Source: Candidatus Pristimantibacillus lignocellulolyticus (GTDB taxonomy: Bacteria > Bacillota > Bacilli > Paenibacillales > Paenibacillaceae). From it: a stretch of 64,000 nt of DNA. Position numbers and translations under genes: made by a program. Of the stretch, positions 55,039 through 63,370 are shown one piece after another. The stretch covers positions 3,530,001 to 3,594,000 of the forward strand of contig CP097899.1 in assembly GCA_023639215.1 (NCBI GenBank), written 5' to 3'. Numbering within the stretch: the stretch's first letter is position 1; each line of letters starts with the position of its first letter. The notes under the pieces were generated by a model, which was given only the letters and a program-made list of their open reading frames with translations, was not told the DNA's origin and did no database searches.

Positions 55039-55275
55039 TTAGAAAGGAATACTCATCTGGAATACCGACCAATAGGTGAATCCTACAAATGAGATCACCA
55101 TATATCCCCAGAACATCGTTATGTAAGTTTTTTCTGAGAAATTCAAATATCCTAGGAAAACGAATGCGACCGCTTGCGCAAAGAATAATAGAGAAAACTC
55201 ATACATATGTCCAGCAAAAGCCATCAATCCGATTACTAAGCACCAGAAACCTAGTACTCTATACATACGTGCCAT
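55039..55275 (-). CDS. DUF2626 (YqgY-like) small membrane protein
   Basis: About 78 residues; the ATG at 55275 is chosen because AAAGGGGG lies 7 bases ahead and falls inside a longer upstream frame. Opening MARMYRVLGFWCLVIGLMAF and the two or three membrane helices with FFAQAVAFVFLGYLNFSEKT and SFVGFTYWSVF match the DUF2626/YqgY type of small Bacillales membrane protein. Function unknown. Confidence 0.85.
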   Translation of the reverse strand: MARMYRVLGFWCLVIGLMAFAGHMYEFSLLFFAQAVAFVFLGYLNFSEKTYITMFWGYMVISFVGFTYWSVFQMSIPF

Positions 55276-55543
55276 ACAGCAACCCCCTTTCATGATGAAC
55301 GACCTAATTTCCTAAATCTCATTATATCGTTAGCAGTTACAACTGTAAACATCCTCCATGTCTAAATATCGAAAATATTTCATCATATTTGTGAACTTGT
55401 TCATAGTATGTACACGATTATTAGAAAAAATGTATGAGTTTTTTTGAAATTGGTTATACAAAATAGTAACCAATAGATTCTATGAACTCTACTAAGCACA
55501 TAGAATCTAAGTAAGTGCCTTTACGTTAGGAGGTTATAATAGC

Positions 55544-56191
55544 ATGACAGCTATAAGACAAGATGCATGGAGTCAAGATGATGACTTAATGCTCGCAGAA
55601 GTAACACTGCGCCATATTAGAGAAGGTAGTACTCAGCTTTCAGCCTTTGAGGAAGTTGGTGAACGTATTGGTCGTACATCAGCTGCTTGTGGGTTCCGTT
55701 GGAATAGTTTTGTTAGAAAACAGTATGATGAAGCTATTCAAATCGCTAAACAACAACGACATAAACGTAATTATATGAAGAAACAGGTGGCTTCACTTCC
55801 ACAAGTATCATCTATAACGATGTTTGAAACAGATGAAAGACCTATTAGAATGGAACAAGGTTCAATAGAAGAGAGTATGTCTATTGATTCAGTCATTCGG
55901 TTTTTACGCGAATGGAAAATGACATACCAAGATTTAGCTCGCCAAATTCGTAGTTATGAAAAGTCATTGAAAGATCGTGAAGATGAACTTTATCGACTTC
56001 GTCAAGAAAATGAAAGATTGGCGAAAGAAGTAAATATCGTTCAAACCGATTACCATGCTGTGAATGATGATTACAAAACATTAATTCAAATTATGGATCG
56101 TGCAAGAAGATTAACAGTTCTTTCAACTGAAGAAGAGAAGAAACCTCGATTCAAGATGGATGCAAATGGCAACCTTGAGAGAATTGAATAG
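55544..56191 (+). CDS. RsfA-family (prespore-type) transcription regulator
   Basis: A 215-residue protein. N-terminal Myb/SANT-like DNA-binding region (about 5-60: QDAWSQDDDLMLAEVTLRHI, VGERIGRTSAACGFRWNSFV), a basic linker and a C-terminal coiled coil (about 130-185). This fits the RsfA family, sigma-F-dependent regulators of forespore genes in B. subtilis. AGGAGGT precedes the ATG. It ends at a clean terminator, then repeat locus F. Confidence 0.87.
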   Translation: MTAIRQDAWSQDDDLMLAEVTLRHIREGSTQLSAFEEVGERIGRTSAACGFRWNSFVRKQYDEAIQIAKQQRHKRNYMKKQVASLPQVSSITMFETDERPIRMEQGSIEESMSIDSVIRFLREWKMTYQDLARQIRSYEKSLKDREDELYRLRQENERLAKEVNIVQTDYHAVNDDYKTLIQIMDRARRLTVLSTEEEKKPRFKMDANGNLERIE

Positions 56192-56206
56192 AGTAAGAGG
56201 TGGGAG

Positions 56207-56238
56207 AAGTGTTACTATATATAGTAACACTTTTTTTA
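56207..56238 (+). terminator. Terminator after RsfA-family gene
   Basis: AAGTGTTACTA / TAGTAACACTT stem with TATA-type loop and TTTTTTATT tail. Confidence 0.9.
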
Positions 56239-56250
56239 TTGCTATAAAGA

Positions 56251-56512
56251 GGTAGTTCAAAAAGCGGGTTTTGATAACGATGAGTAAGCTATGTAGGCTA
56301 CTCTACATCGAATATGAAACGAACTTGGAAAGTGAGGTTCACGTGTACCAATAACGTACACTTGCGCTTCCTCCTTCCTCAAGTAACGTCTCATCTTCTC
56401 GGTTCTGAAATCCCGCTTTTTGAACTTTCATATAAAGAAGTAGTTCAAAAAGGGGGTTTTGATAGCGAAGCTTAGCATTGTCGTATATTCGACATCGAAT
56501 ATGAAGCAGCAT
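56251..56512 (+). repeat. 186-bp repeat, locus F: one full and one truncated unit
   Basis: Full unit 56251-56438 (188 bp) from GGTAGTTCAAAAAGCGGGTT to AAATCCCGCTTTTTGAAC, then a second unit from 56439 that loses similarity after the GACATCGAATATGAAGCA segment near 56505. Orientation is that of the upstream RsfA-family gene; it begins about 13 bases after that gene's terminator. Confidence 0.88.
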
Positions 56513-56560
56513 GATAGCTTACAACTGATATAAAACTTGTAGAAAGGTATGTGGATATCC

Positions 56561-57514
56561 ATGAGGTTCGAGATCATTGGTAATGGCGCAATAGGTATGT
56601 TATATGGAGCAAAGCTTTTACAAGCTGGGTATGCTGTGCATTTTTGGACAAGATCTATCGAACAGGCTGAATTTCTGCGAAAAGAAGGTATTACATTAGT
56701 TGATAGATCAGGCAATAGTAGCACAGAAACTGAAGGGACTTATGGGCAACTTAGAGAGTTTGCTTTGGATTCATCAGATGACAAGTTAACAGATGAAGTA
56801 TACATATTTCTTACCGTTAAACAAACTCAATTAACTACTGATTTGTTGGCACAAATAAAGCTACTTCTAGAGCAATATAAGAACTGCACATTAGTAGCTT
56901 TTCAAAATGGTATAGGTCATATTGAGAGGTTATCCGAACTTTCGAATAAGCCGATCATAACCGCAGTGACTAGTGAGGCTGCCCTTAGAACATTATCTAA
57001 TGCAGTAAAACATACAGGAACTGGACTAACGACCTTTGGTGATCAATTAGGTCGTGATTCTGATAAGATACATCAGAAAATATTGGAAGAAGTTTTATTT
57101 GAGGCAGGATTTAAGGCATTAGTGTCGAAAAACATCAGAGAAGCGATCTATCGTAAATTAATTGCAAATGCAGTCATTAATCCATTAACGGCTCTTTTTG
57201 GTGTGAAGAATGGACAATTATCATCCGACTCTACCAGATTACTGTTAATGAAACAATTGTTTGAAGAGACTAGAGCTATTTTAGTGTTAGATGAATTGGA
57301 GATTGCAAATATTACTTTTGACAATGTCATTCAAATTTGTGAAGCGACTTCGAGTAATACTTCATCCATGCTAAGTGATGTTATGGCTAATCGCGAGACA
57401 GAGATACAATCCATTAATGGCGCTATTGTAAAAATGGCCTCACATTTTGGATATGAAGCAGTTCTTAATCAAGCTATATTACAATTAATATTAGCACTAC
57501 ATCCTGAAAAATAG
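56561..57514 (+). CDS. panE: 2-dehydropantoate 2-reductase
   Basis: About 317 residues from ATG 56561 (start MRFEIIGNGAIGMLYG, the normal family opening); AGAAAGG lies 13 bases upstream, long but better than the ATG at 56549, which touches it. NADPH-binding GNGAIG motif, FLTVKQTQ and FQNGIGHIERL, catalytic Lys within YRKLIANAVINPLTALFG. Reduces ketopantoate to pantoate in pantothenate/CoA synthesis. Location ahead of bshC and mraZ matches ylbQ in B. subtilis. Confidence 0.9.
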   Translation: MRFEIIGNGAIGMLYGAKLLQAGYAVHFWTRSIEQAEFLRKEGITLVDRSGNSSTETEGTYGQLREFALDSSDDKLTDEVYIFLTVKQTQLTTDLLAQIKLLLEQYKNCTLVAFQNGIGHIERLSELSNKPIITAVTSEAALRTLSNAVKHTGTGLTTFGDQLGRDSDKIHQKILEEVLFEAGFKALVSKNIREAIYRKLIANAVINPLTALFGVKNGQLSSDSTRLLLMKQLFEETRAILVLDELEIANITFDNVIQICEATSSNTSSMLSDVMANRETEIQSINGAIVKMASHFGYEAVLNQAILQLILALHPEK

Positions 57515-57535
57515 GGGAGTGAACAATAGTAGCTT

Positions 57536-57925
57536 ATGTGGGATATCATTAGAAGTATCTTTTCGGGTATTGCAATTATACCAATTTTTCCTTTTATTAT
57601 TACTTATCTAGGCTATGGTGCATTTGTAAAAGATCGCAAAAAAGCGATTCGTTTAGCAATGGACGTATCTACCTTATTTTTAATACCTTGCGTTGCTGCC
57701 TTGTTTAATAAATTATTTAATAGTGAATCTAGTATATATGGAATATTATTAGTCATGATTATAGGTGGCGGCCTACTGGGAAATTTGCACTATCGAAAAG
57801 ATGGCATCATTCCATGGAAGAAGATCCTTAGAGTCGTATGGCGTATTACGTTTTTCGCTACTGCATTTTTATATATCATTCTTATTATTGTTATGTTGTT
57901 ACAATTGGCATTTACTGTTTCTTAA
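57536..57925 (+). CDS. DUF3397-like membrane protein
   Basis: A 129-residue membrane protein with four helices (about 5-28, 42-60, 64-82, 95-122). ATG start with GGGGAGTGA upstream, 21 bases after panE. A four-helix DUF3397 protein normally occupies this slot between panE and bshC in Bacillales, and size and motif YGAFVKDRKKAIRLAMDVST agree. Function unknown. Confidence 0.75.
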   Translation: MWDIIRSIFSGIAIIPIFPFIITYLGYGAFVKDRKKAIRLAMDVSTLFLIPCVAALFNKLFNSESSIYGILLVMIIGGGLLGNLHYRKDGIIPWKKILRVVWRITFFATAFLYIILIIVMLLQLAFTVS

Positions 57926-57937
57926 TAAAGGTAACAT

Positions 57938-57976
57938 CAAACGTCTCTACTTTGGTAGGGGCGTTTTTCTTTTGAC
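57938..57976 (+). terminator. Terminator after DUF3397 gene
   Basis: AAACGTCTCTAC / GTAGGGGCGTTT stem (one G-U or mismatch), 4-base loop, TTTCTTTT tail. Confidence 0.82.
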
Positions 57977-58077
57977 TTGAAAGTTAGCTATTGTGTACAA
58001 TGACAAGGTAATGAGTTATCGTTATATAGCAATAGAGAAATAAAACATATTGTGAAGTTTAAGGAGGTAGTGAGACA

Positions 58078-59721
58078 GTGGTCGATCTACATAAATATGA
58101 ATTGCCGATTGCTCAAGCATTATCAGCAGATTATATAGAAGGTAAGCAGCAAGTTGTCGAAACGCTGTACGGCTACTATGCTGGTAATCAAGAGGATTGG
58201 GCTAAGCGCTCATCAAGATTAACACAATTGCAACATACACGCGTGGAAAGTGAGTCGTTAGCCAGTGTACTTAAAGCATACAATGAACGTTTGTCTGCAG
58301 GCGAAGAAACGATTGCTAATATTACTCATATCGCACAAGGGGCAAAAGTTGTAATTGGAGGTCAACAAGCAGGTATTTGGACAGGGCCATTACTTGTTGT
58401 TCATAAGGCAGTATCTGTTATACAAGCAGCACTATCAGCAAGTGAGCAGTTAAAAGAGAAGGTAGTTCCTGTATTTTGGATTGCTGGTGAAGATCATGAT
58501 TGGGATGAAGTGAATCATACGTATTTGATCTCATCAGAACAGCAATTGAAAAAATTATCTATTAATAGAGATGCTTCATTAAGAACTTCTGTAAGTCGCA
58601 CCACTATTAGTACGGAACAATGGCAAGAAACTTTAGAAGAATTGTCTCAGCAGTTACCTGGATCTGAGTTCAAAGAGCAGCTCATTCAAGAGCTAGTAGC
58701 AATGGGAGAGAAATCAACCTCATTATCTGATTTCTTTGGTAATATGTTGAGCGCACTATTCGCTAAGTATGGCTTAGTACTTATTGATTCCGATGATCCT
58801 AAGGTTAGAGAGATTGAACGTAACATGTTTGCACGATTGTTAAAACACAATGATGAATTAGAACATGCGTATCTTCAAACAGCACAGGCTGTGCGTGATT
58901 TAGGATATTCATTACAGGCGGATGTAACAGCGAATAGTGCTAACCTATTCCTGTTTGTTGAGGAAAGTCACGATGATCGGGTCTTGTTATATAAAGAGAA
59001 TGGTGAATTCCGTGATCGCAAAAAACAGTATCATTGGTCGATGCAACAGCTAGAAGACTTGTTGCAGAACAAACCTCAAAGTTTCAGTAACAATGTATTA
59101 ACACGTCCTTTAATGCAAGATTATCTATTCCCTGTACTGGCAACTGTACTTGGTCCAGGCGAAATTTCATATTGGGGATTAACGAAACAAGCCTTTGAAG
59201 TACTAGGTATGGAGATGCCAATCATTGTTCCTCGTATGTCTTATACGTTAGTAGAAGGTATTATTGCTAAAAATATGGCGAAATACGAATTATCTTTCGC
59301 TGATGTAATGGATCATTTCCAAGAGCGTAAGCAACAATGGCTACATGATCAAGATGAATTACATGTTGCTGATCAATTCAAGCATGTGCGTGAACAATTT
59401 ACAGCAATGTATGCTCCTCTAATCGAACTTGCTGGTTCGATCCAAAGTGGGTTATCTAAGCTTGGTGATACGAACATGAACAAAATTATTGAACAAATGT
59501 CTTATATGGAAGCAAAAACGGTAGATGCACAGCAGAAACAGTTTGAAGCTGCTATTCGTCAATTAGATCGAATTGAGCTCTCGTTGAAACCTGGTGGTAA
59601 ACCACAGGAACGAGTACTTTCAATGATTTCATATTGGAATCGATATGACAAAGCATGGTTGGATGCTATCTTTGCGGTAACTTACTGTAGAACCGGTGGA
59701 CATGAGATAGTATACTTGTAA
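58078..59721 (+). CDS. bshC: Bacillithiol biosynthesis cysteine-adding enzyme BshC
   Basis: A 547-residue protein starting at GTG with AAGGAGGTAGTGA upstream. Rossmann-like core with VVIGGQQAGIWTGPLLVVHK, PVFWIAGEDHDWDEVNHTYL and GPGEISYWGLTKQAFEVLGM, and a central/C-terminal coiled-coil stalk (about 420-510). It adds cysteine to glucosaminyl-malate in the last step of bacillithiol synthesis. A copy of the 186-bp repeat begins directly at its stop codon. Confidence 0.95.
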   Translation: MVDLHKYELPIAQALSADYIEGKQQVVETLYGYYAGNQEDWAKRSSRLTQLQHTRVESESLASVLKAYNERLSAGEETIANITHIAQGAKVVIGGQQAGIWTGPLLVVHKAVSVIQAALSASEQLKEKVVPVFWIAGEDHDWDEVNHTYLISSEQQLKKLSINRDASLRTSVSRTTISTEQWQETLEELSQQLPGSEFKEQLIQELVAMGEKSTSLSDFFGNMLSALFAKYGLVLIDSDDPKVREIERNMFARLLKHNDELEHAYLQTAQAVRDLGYSLQADVTANSANLFLFVEESHDDRVLLYKENGEFRDRKKQYHWSMQQLEDLLQNKPQSFSNNVLTRPLMQDYLFPVLATVLGPGEISYWGLTKQAFEVLGMEMPIIVPRMSYTLVEGIIAKNMAKYELSFADVMDHFQERKQQWLHDQDELHVADQFKHVREQFTAMYAPLIELAGSIQSGLSKLGDTNMNKIIEQMSYMEAKTVDAQQKQFEAAIRQLDRIELSLKPGGKPQERVLSMISYWNRYDKAWLDAIFAVTYCRTGGHEIVYL

Positions 59722-59958
59722 GAGTAAGTTCAAAAAGCAGACTTTGATAACGATGAGTATGCTTACGAGGCTTATTCGACATCGAATATGAAGCGAACTT
59801 GGGAAGTCCGGTACGCATGTACCAATAACGTACATTTGCGTTTCCTCCTACCACAAGTAGCGCCTCATCTTCTTGGCTCTGAAAGCCCGCTTTTTGAACC
59901 TTTATTGTAAGAGTAAGTTCAAAAAGCAGACTTTGATAACGATGAGTATAATACCGAA
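59722..59958 (+). repeat. 186-bp repeat, locus G: one full and one truncated unit
   Basis: The full unit starts at the base after the bshC stop codon (AGTTCAAAAAGCAGACTTTG at about 59727) and ends near AAAGCCCGCTTTTTGAACC (59883-59901); the next begins 189 bases on and is lost after GATAACGATGAGTATAATAC. Its core stem reads ATGTAC/GTACAT where other copies read GTGTAC/GTACAC. Confidence 0.9.
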
Positions 59959-59997
59959 GCATAGTAGGTGTTGAATGCCTACTAAAGTATATGGCGT

Positions 59998-60039
59998 TTC
60001 TCGGAAGACAAGCATGATCTTCCGAGAAATGTTTCTTTC
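59998..60039 (+). terminator. Terminator-like hairpin ahead of ahcY
   Basis: TTTCTCGGAAGA / TCTTCCGAGAAA stem with 9-base loop; TGTTTCTTTC follows. It probably ends the bshC transcript after the repeat. Confidence 0.65.
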
Positions 60040-60138
60040 AGAAATAATTTAGTTGCTAGTGTACAGACAAGTTATCTTGTACGACATATAATAAGTTGTT
60101 GGTTCACATTAAATATGGATAATTACTGGAGGATGAAT

Positions 60139-61395
60139 ATGAACGTTTTAGACAAAAGTATTATTACAGACATTTCACTTGCCCCTCAAGGTCATCTAAA
60201 AATTGATTGGGCGAGCAGTCATATGCCTGTTCTGAATGAAGTTCGCGCTCAATTTGAGAAAGAACAACCATTCAAAGGGTTGAAAGTTTCAATCTCTTTG
60301 CATCTAGAAGCAAAGACAGCATACTTAGCAAAAGTCGTTCAAGCGGGTGGAGCTGAGGTTACAATTACTGGAAGTAATCCACTATCAACCCAAGATGATA
60401 TTTGTGCAGCGTTAGTAGAAGATGGTATTAAAGTTTTCGGTAAATATAATCCATCCCCAGAAGAATTTAAAATGCTTAATATGAAAGCTTTGGAAAACAA
60501 TCCGGATCTAATCATTGATGACGGTGGAGATCTAGTAACATTATTGCATACAGAAAGCAAACAACATGCTGTTAATGTACGTGGCGGAGCTGAAGAAACG
60601 ACAACAGGTATTATTCGTTTGAAAGCATTGGAAAAAGAAGGAACTCTTACTTTCCCAATGGTTGCTGTAAATGATGCATACTGCAAGTACTTGTTCGATA
60701 ACCGCTATGGTACTGGTCAATCTGTTTTTGATGGTATTAATGGAACAACTAACTTAGTTATTGCTGGTAAAACAGTAGTTGTTGCTGGTTATGGTTGGTG
60801 TGGTAAAGGTGTTGCCATGCGTGCTAAAGGTCTTGGTGCTAGCGTCATTGTAACAGAAATTGATCCGATTAAAGCTGTTGAAGCTTACATGGATGGTTTC
60901 AAAGTTATGCCAATGGAGGAAGCAGCTAAAATTGGTGATTTATTCGTTACTGTTACAGGTAACCGTGATGTTATTCGTAAAGAGCATTATGAAGTGATGA
61001 AGGATGGAGCAATTCTTTCAAATGCTGGACACTTTGATGTAGAAGTAAACAAAGTAGACCTAGAAGCAATGAGCGTGAGTAAACGTACGGTTCGTCGTAA
61101 CATCGAGGAGTACAAACTTGAAGACGGTCGTAAATTCTATCTACTTGCAGAAGGTCGTCTAGTTAACTTAGCTGCTGGTGATGGTCATCCAGCAGAAATT
61201 ATGGATATGACTTTTGCACTTCAAGCACTAAGCTTGAAATATGTAAATGATCAATATAAAGCAATTGGTAAGCAAGTGGTTAACGTTCCTTATGAAATTG
61301 ATCAACAAGTTGCTAATTTGAAATTAGAAGCACTTGGTATGGGGATTGACTCTTTAACGCAAGCTCAAGTGGCTTATCTTGATAGCTGGGAATAA
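60139..61395 (+). CDS. ahcY: Adenosylhomocysteinase
   Basis: About 418 residues from ATG 60139 (GGAGG about 6 bases upstream; earlier in-frame ATGs at 60115 and 60133 lie before or in that site). SAH hydrolase motifs: SLHLEAKTAYLAKVV, DDGGDLV, EETTTGIIRL, NDAYCKYLFDNRYGTGQS, Rossmann GYGWCGKGVAMRAKGLGA for NAD, SNAGHFDVEV and the C-terminal NVPYEIDQQVANLKL. The roughly 40-residue insertion of eukaryote-type enzymes is absent. It splits S-adenosylhomocysteine to adenosine and homocysteine. It sits alone between bshC and mraZ, bounded by terminators. Confidence 0.94.
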   Translation: MNVLDKSIITDISLAPQGHLKIDWASSHMPVLNEVRAQFEKEQPFKGLKVSISLHLEAKTAYLAKVVQAGGAEVTITGSNPLSTQDDICAALVEDGIKVFGKYNPSPEEFKMLNMKALENNPDLIIDDGGDLVTLLHTESKQHAVNVRGGAEETTTGIIRLKALEKEGTLTFPMVAVNDAYCKYLFDNRYGTGQSVFDGINGTTNLVIAGKTVVVAGYGWCGKGVAMRAKGLGASVIVTEIDPIKAVEAYMDGFKVMPMEEAAKIGDLFVTVTGNRDVIRKEHYEVMKDGAILSNAGHFDVEVNKVDLEAMSVSKRTVRRNIEEYKLEDGRKFYLLAEGRLVNLAAGDGHPAEIMDMTFALQALSLKYVNDQYKAIGKQVVNVPYEIDQQVANLKLEALGMGIDSLTQAQVAYLDSWE

Positions 61396-61417
61396 AAATT
61401 AAAATAAAATAATTAGA

Positions 61418-61453
61418 GAATCCTGCTTATAAAAGCAGGATTTTTCTTTTTTG
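61418..61453 (+). terminator. Terminator after ahcY
   Basis: AATCCTGCTT / AAGCAGGATT stem, 4-base loop, TTTCTTTTTT tail. Confidence 0.9.
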
Positions 61454-61473
61454 TGGCGAAATAGTCTTACTTA

Positions 61474-61519
61474 GTGGTGGAAAGTGGAGCGAAGTGGAGT
61501 AAAAAGGGGAGAGGGTGGA
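61474..61519 (+). promoter_or_regulatory. MraZ operator repeats
   Basis: GTGG direct repeats at 61474, 61484 and 61494 keep an exact 10-bp period (AAAGTGGAGC, GAAGTGGAGT), with GGGGA and GTGGA further on. Closely spaced direct repeats of this kind just ahead of mraZ are the known binding site through which MraZ represses its own operon. Confidence 0.7.
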
Positions 61520-61527
61520 GCGAAATT

Positions 61528-61965
61528 ATGTTTATGGGAGAATATCAACATAGCATTGACGACAAAGGTCGTATTATAATCCCAGCCAAATTTCGTGATC
61601 AACTCGGATCAACCTTTGTAGCAACACGAGGCTTAGATAATTGCTTGTTCATATATCCTGCAAGTGAGTGGGAAGTATTAGAGCAAAAATTAAAAACTTT
61701 ACCATTAATGAAAGCAGATGCACGTGCCTTTACAAGATTCTTCTTCTCTGGCGCAATAGAATGTGATCTGGATAAGCAGGGTCGTATCAATCTACCACAA
61801 CATCTAAGGGAATATGCAAAGCTCGAAAAAGATTGCATGGTATTAGGTGTTTCTAATCGGGTAGAGGTATGGAGTAAGTCATCTTGGGAAGGCTATTATG
61901 AAGAATCAGAGCAAACGTTTAATGAGATTGCTGAAAAACTTGTAGACTTTGATTTTAATTTCTAA
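61528..61965 (+). CDS. mraZ: Transcriptional regulator MraZ
   Basis: About 145 residues, the usual length, from ATG 61528, giving the standard opening MFMGEYQHSIDDKGRIIIPA; GGTGGAG lies 8 bases upstream. The frame is open to 61474 only because the operator repeats lack stops. Two AbrB-like swapped-hairpin halves: DDKGRIIIPAKFRDQLG and LDKQGRINLPQHLREYA. It represses the division/cell-wall cluster. Confidence 0.95.
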   Translation: MFMGEYQHSIDDKGRIIIPAKFRDQLGSTFVATRGLDNCLFIYPASEWEVLEQKLKTLPLMKADARAFTRFFFSGAIECDLDKQGRINLPQHLREYAKLEKDCMVLGVSNRVEVWSKSSWEGYYEESEQTFNEIAEKLVDFDFNF

Positions 61966-61993
61966 TAGGACAACATGAATTGGGGGATTTAAC

Positions 61994-62944
61994 GTGTTTT
62001 TGCATACAACAGTTTTATTGGAGGAAGCAGTCAAAGGGCTTAATATTAAGCCTAATGGAATATATGTCGACTGTACGCTTGGTGGAGCGGGACATAGTCA
62101 GTTAATTGCCGCATCATTAGGGGATCAGGGACGTCTTATCGCTTTCGACCAGGACGACTGGGCACTCGAGAATGCAAAGGTTAAGCTTGCCCCTTATATG
62201 GATAAAGTTACGCTTGTTCGCAGTAATTTTCGCTATCTTGAACAGGAGTTAAAGCATTGTAATGTACCTATGTTGGACGGTGTTCCACAAGTTGATGGTA
62301 TTCTTTTCGATTTGGGTGTATCTAGTCCTCAGCTTGATGAAGCGGAACGCGGATTCAGCTATAATCAGGACGCACCATTAGATATGCGTATGGATCGTGA
62401 TGAGGAATTGACGGCTTATCATATTGTGAACGAGTGGGATGAAAGAGAAATTGCTCGTATTCTTGATCGATATGGAGAAGAGAAGTTTGCGCGCAACATC
62501 GCTCGTTCCATTGTGAAAATCCGCCAGGTCAATGCGATTGAAACAACAGAACAATTAGCAGAGATTGTTAAAAATGCGATTCCTGCAGCTACAAGACGTA
62601 CAGGAGGGCATCCTGCAAAACGTTCATTCCAAGCGCTCAGAATAGCTGTGAACGATGAGCTTGGTTCTGAGGAAGAAGCTCTTGAGGCGGCAGTGCGTTG
62701 TACAGCTCCCGAAGGAAGAATTTCCGTCATAACATTCCATTCGTTAGAAGATCGTATTTGTAAACAAACTTTTGTTAAATACGTAGAAAAATGTACTTGT
62801 CCACCTGATTTCCCAATGTGTGTTTGTGGGACGAAAGGTACATTGAAATTAATTACACGTAAGCCAATCTTGCCAAGTGAGTTAGAGATTGAACAAAACT
62901 CACGATCAAGATCAGCCAAATTAAGAATAGCAGAAAAGCTGTAG
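61994..62944 (+). CDS. rsmH: 16S rRNA (cytosine-1402-N4)-methyltransferase RsmH
   Basis: A 316-residue protein starting at GTG with GGGGGA upstream (LHTTVLLEEAVKGLN). SAM-binding YVDCTLGGAGHS, LIAFDQDDWA, GILFDLGVSSPQLDEAERGF, then the specific insert domain and HSLEDRICKQTF. Methylates N4 of C1402 in the ribosomal P site. Standard second gene of the mra cluster. Confidence 0.96.
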   Translation: MFLHTTVLLEEAVKGLNIKPNGIYVDCTLGGAGHSQLIAASLGDQGRLIAFDQDDWALENAKVKLAPYMDKVTLVRSNFRYLEQELKHCNVPMLDGVPQVDGILFDLGVSSPQLDEAERGFSYNQDAPLDMRMDRDEELTAYHIVNEWDEREIARILDRYGEEKFARNIARSIVKIRQVNAIETTEQLAEIVKNAIPAATRRTGGHPAKRSFQALRIAVNDELGSEEEALEAAVRCTAPEGRISVITFHSLEDRICKQTFVKYVEKCTCPPDFPMCVCGTKGTLKLITRKPILPSELEIEQNSRSRSAKLRIAEKL

Positions 62945-62956
62945 GGGGGATTAATC

Positions 62957-63358
62957 TTGGCATATCAATATGGTAATTTAGCAATGAAACCTAAGCGTAA
63001 AGAACAAGAAGAGTACATCATACGCGAAACGAAGAAAAAAGTCGTTCGTAAAAAACCAATACCAGCAGGGGAAAAAGTATTATATCTTGCAGCTGTACTA
63101 TTAGCTGTTATCATCTCGGGAATTATCATATTTAGGTATGCTAATATCTACGGTACGAATATGCAAATTAAGCAAGTTAATAATGAAATACAAGCAATGA
63201 CAATTGAAGTTGAGCAATTACACCGTGAAGTTCAAACGCTAAGTGATCCTAAGCGAATTCGTGAATTCGCTGAATCATTAGGAATGGTAAGTAGCTTAGA
63301 TGCTGGGATTGTTGTCAAGAAGTCGAGCTCCTCAGGGGCAACGGCAAAGCTTGAATAG
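62957..63358 (+). CDS. ftsL: Cell division protein FtsL
   Basis: A 133-residue bitopic protein: basic cytoplasmic tail (KPKRKEQEEY, ETKKKVVRKKP), one membrane helix (about 45-65, VLYLAAVLLAVIISGIIIF) and an outer coiled coil (QIKQVNNEIQAMTIEVEQLH) ending FAESLGMVSS. TTG start after GGGGGGA. Part of the FtsL-DivIC-FtsQ complex; identified by structure and position between rsmH and a class B PBP gene. Confidence 0.9.
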   Translation: MAYQYGNLAMKPKRKEQEEYIIRETKKKVVRKKPIPAGEKVLYLAAVLLAVIISGIIIFRYANIYGTNMQIKQVNNEIQAMTIEVEQLHREVQTLSDPKRIREFAESLGMVSSLDAGIVVKKSSSSGATAKLE

Positions 63359-63370
63359 GAAGTGATAGAT

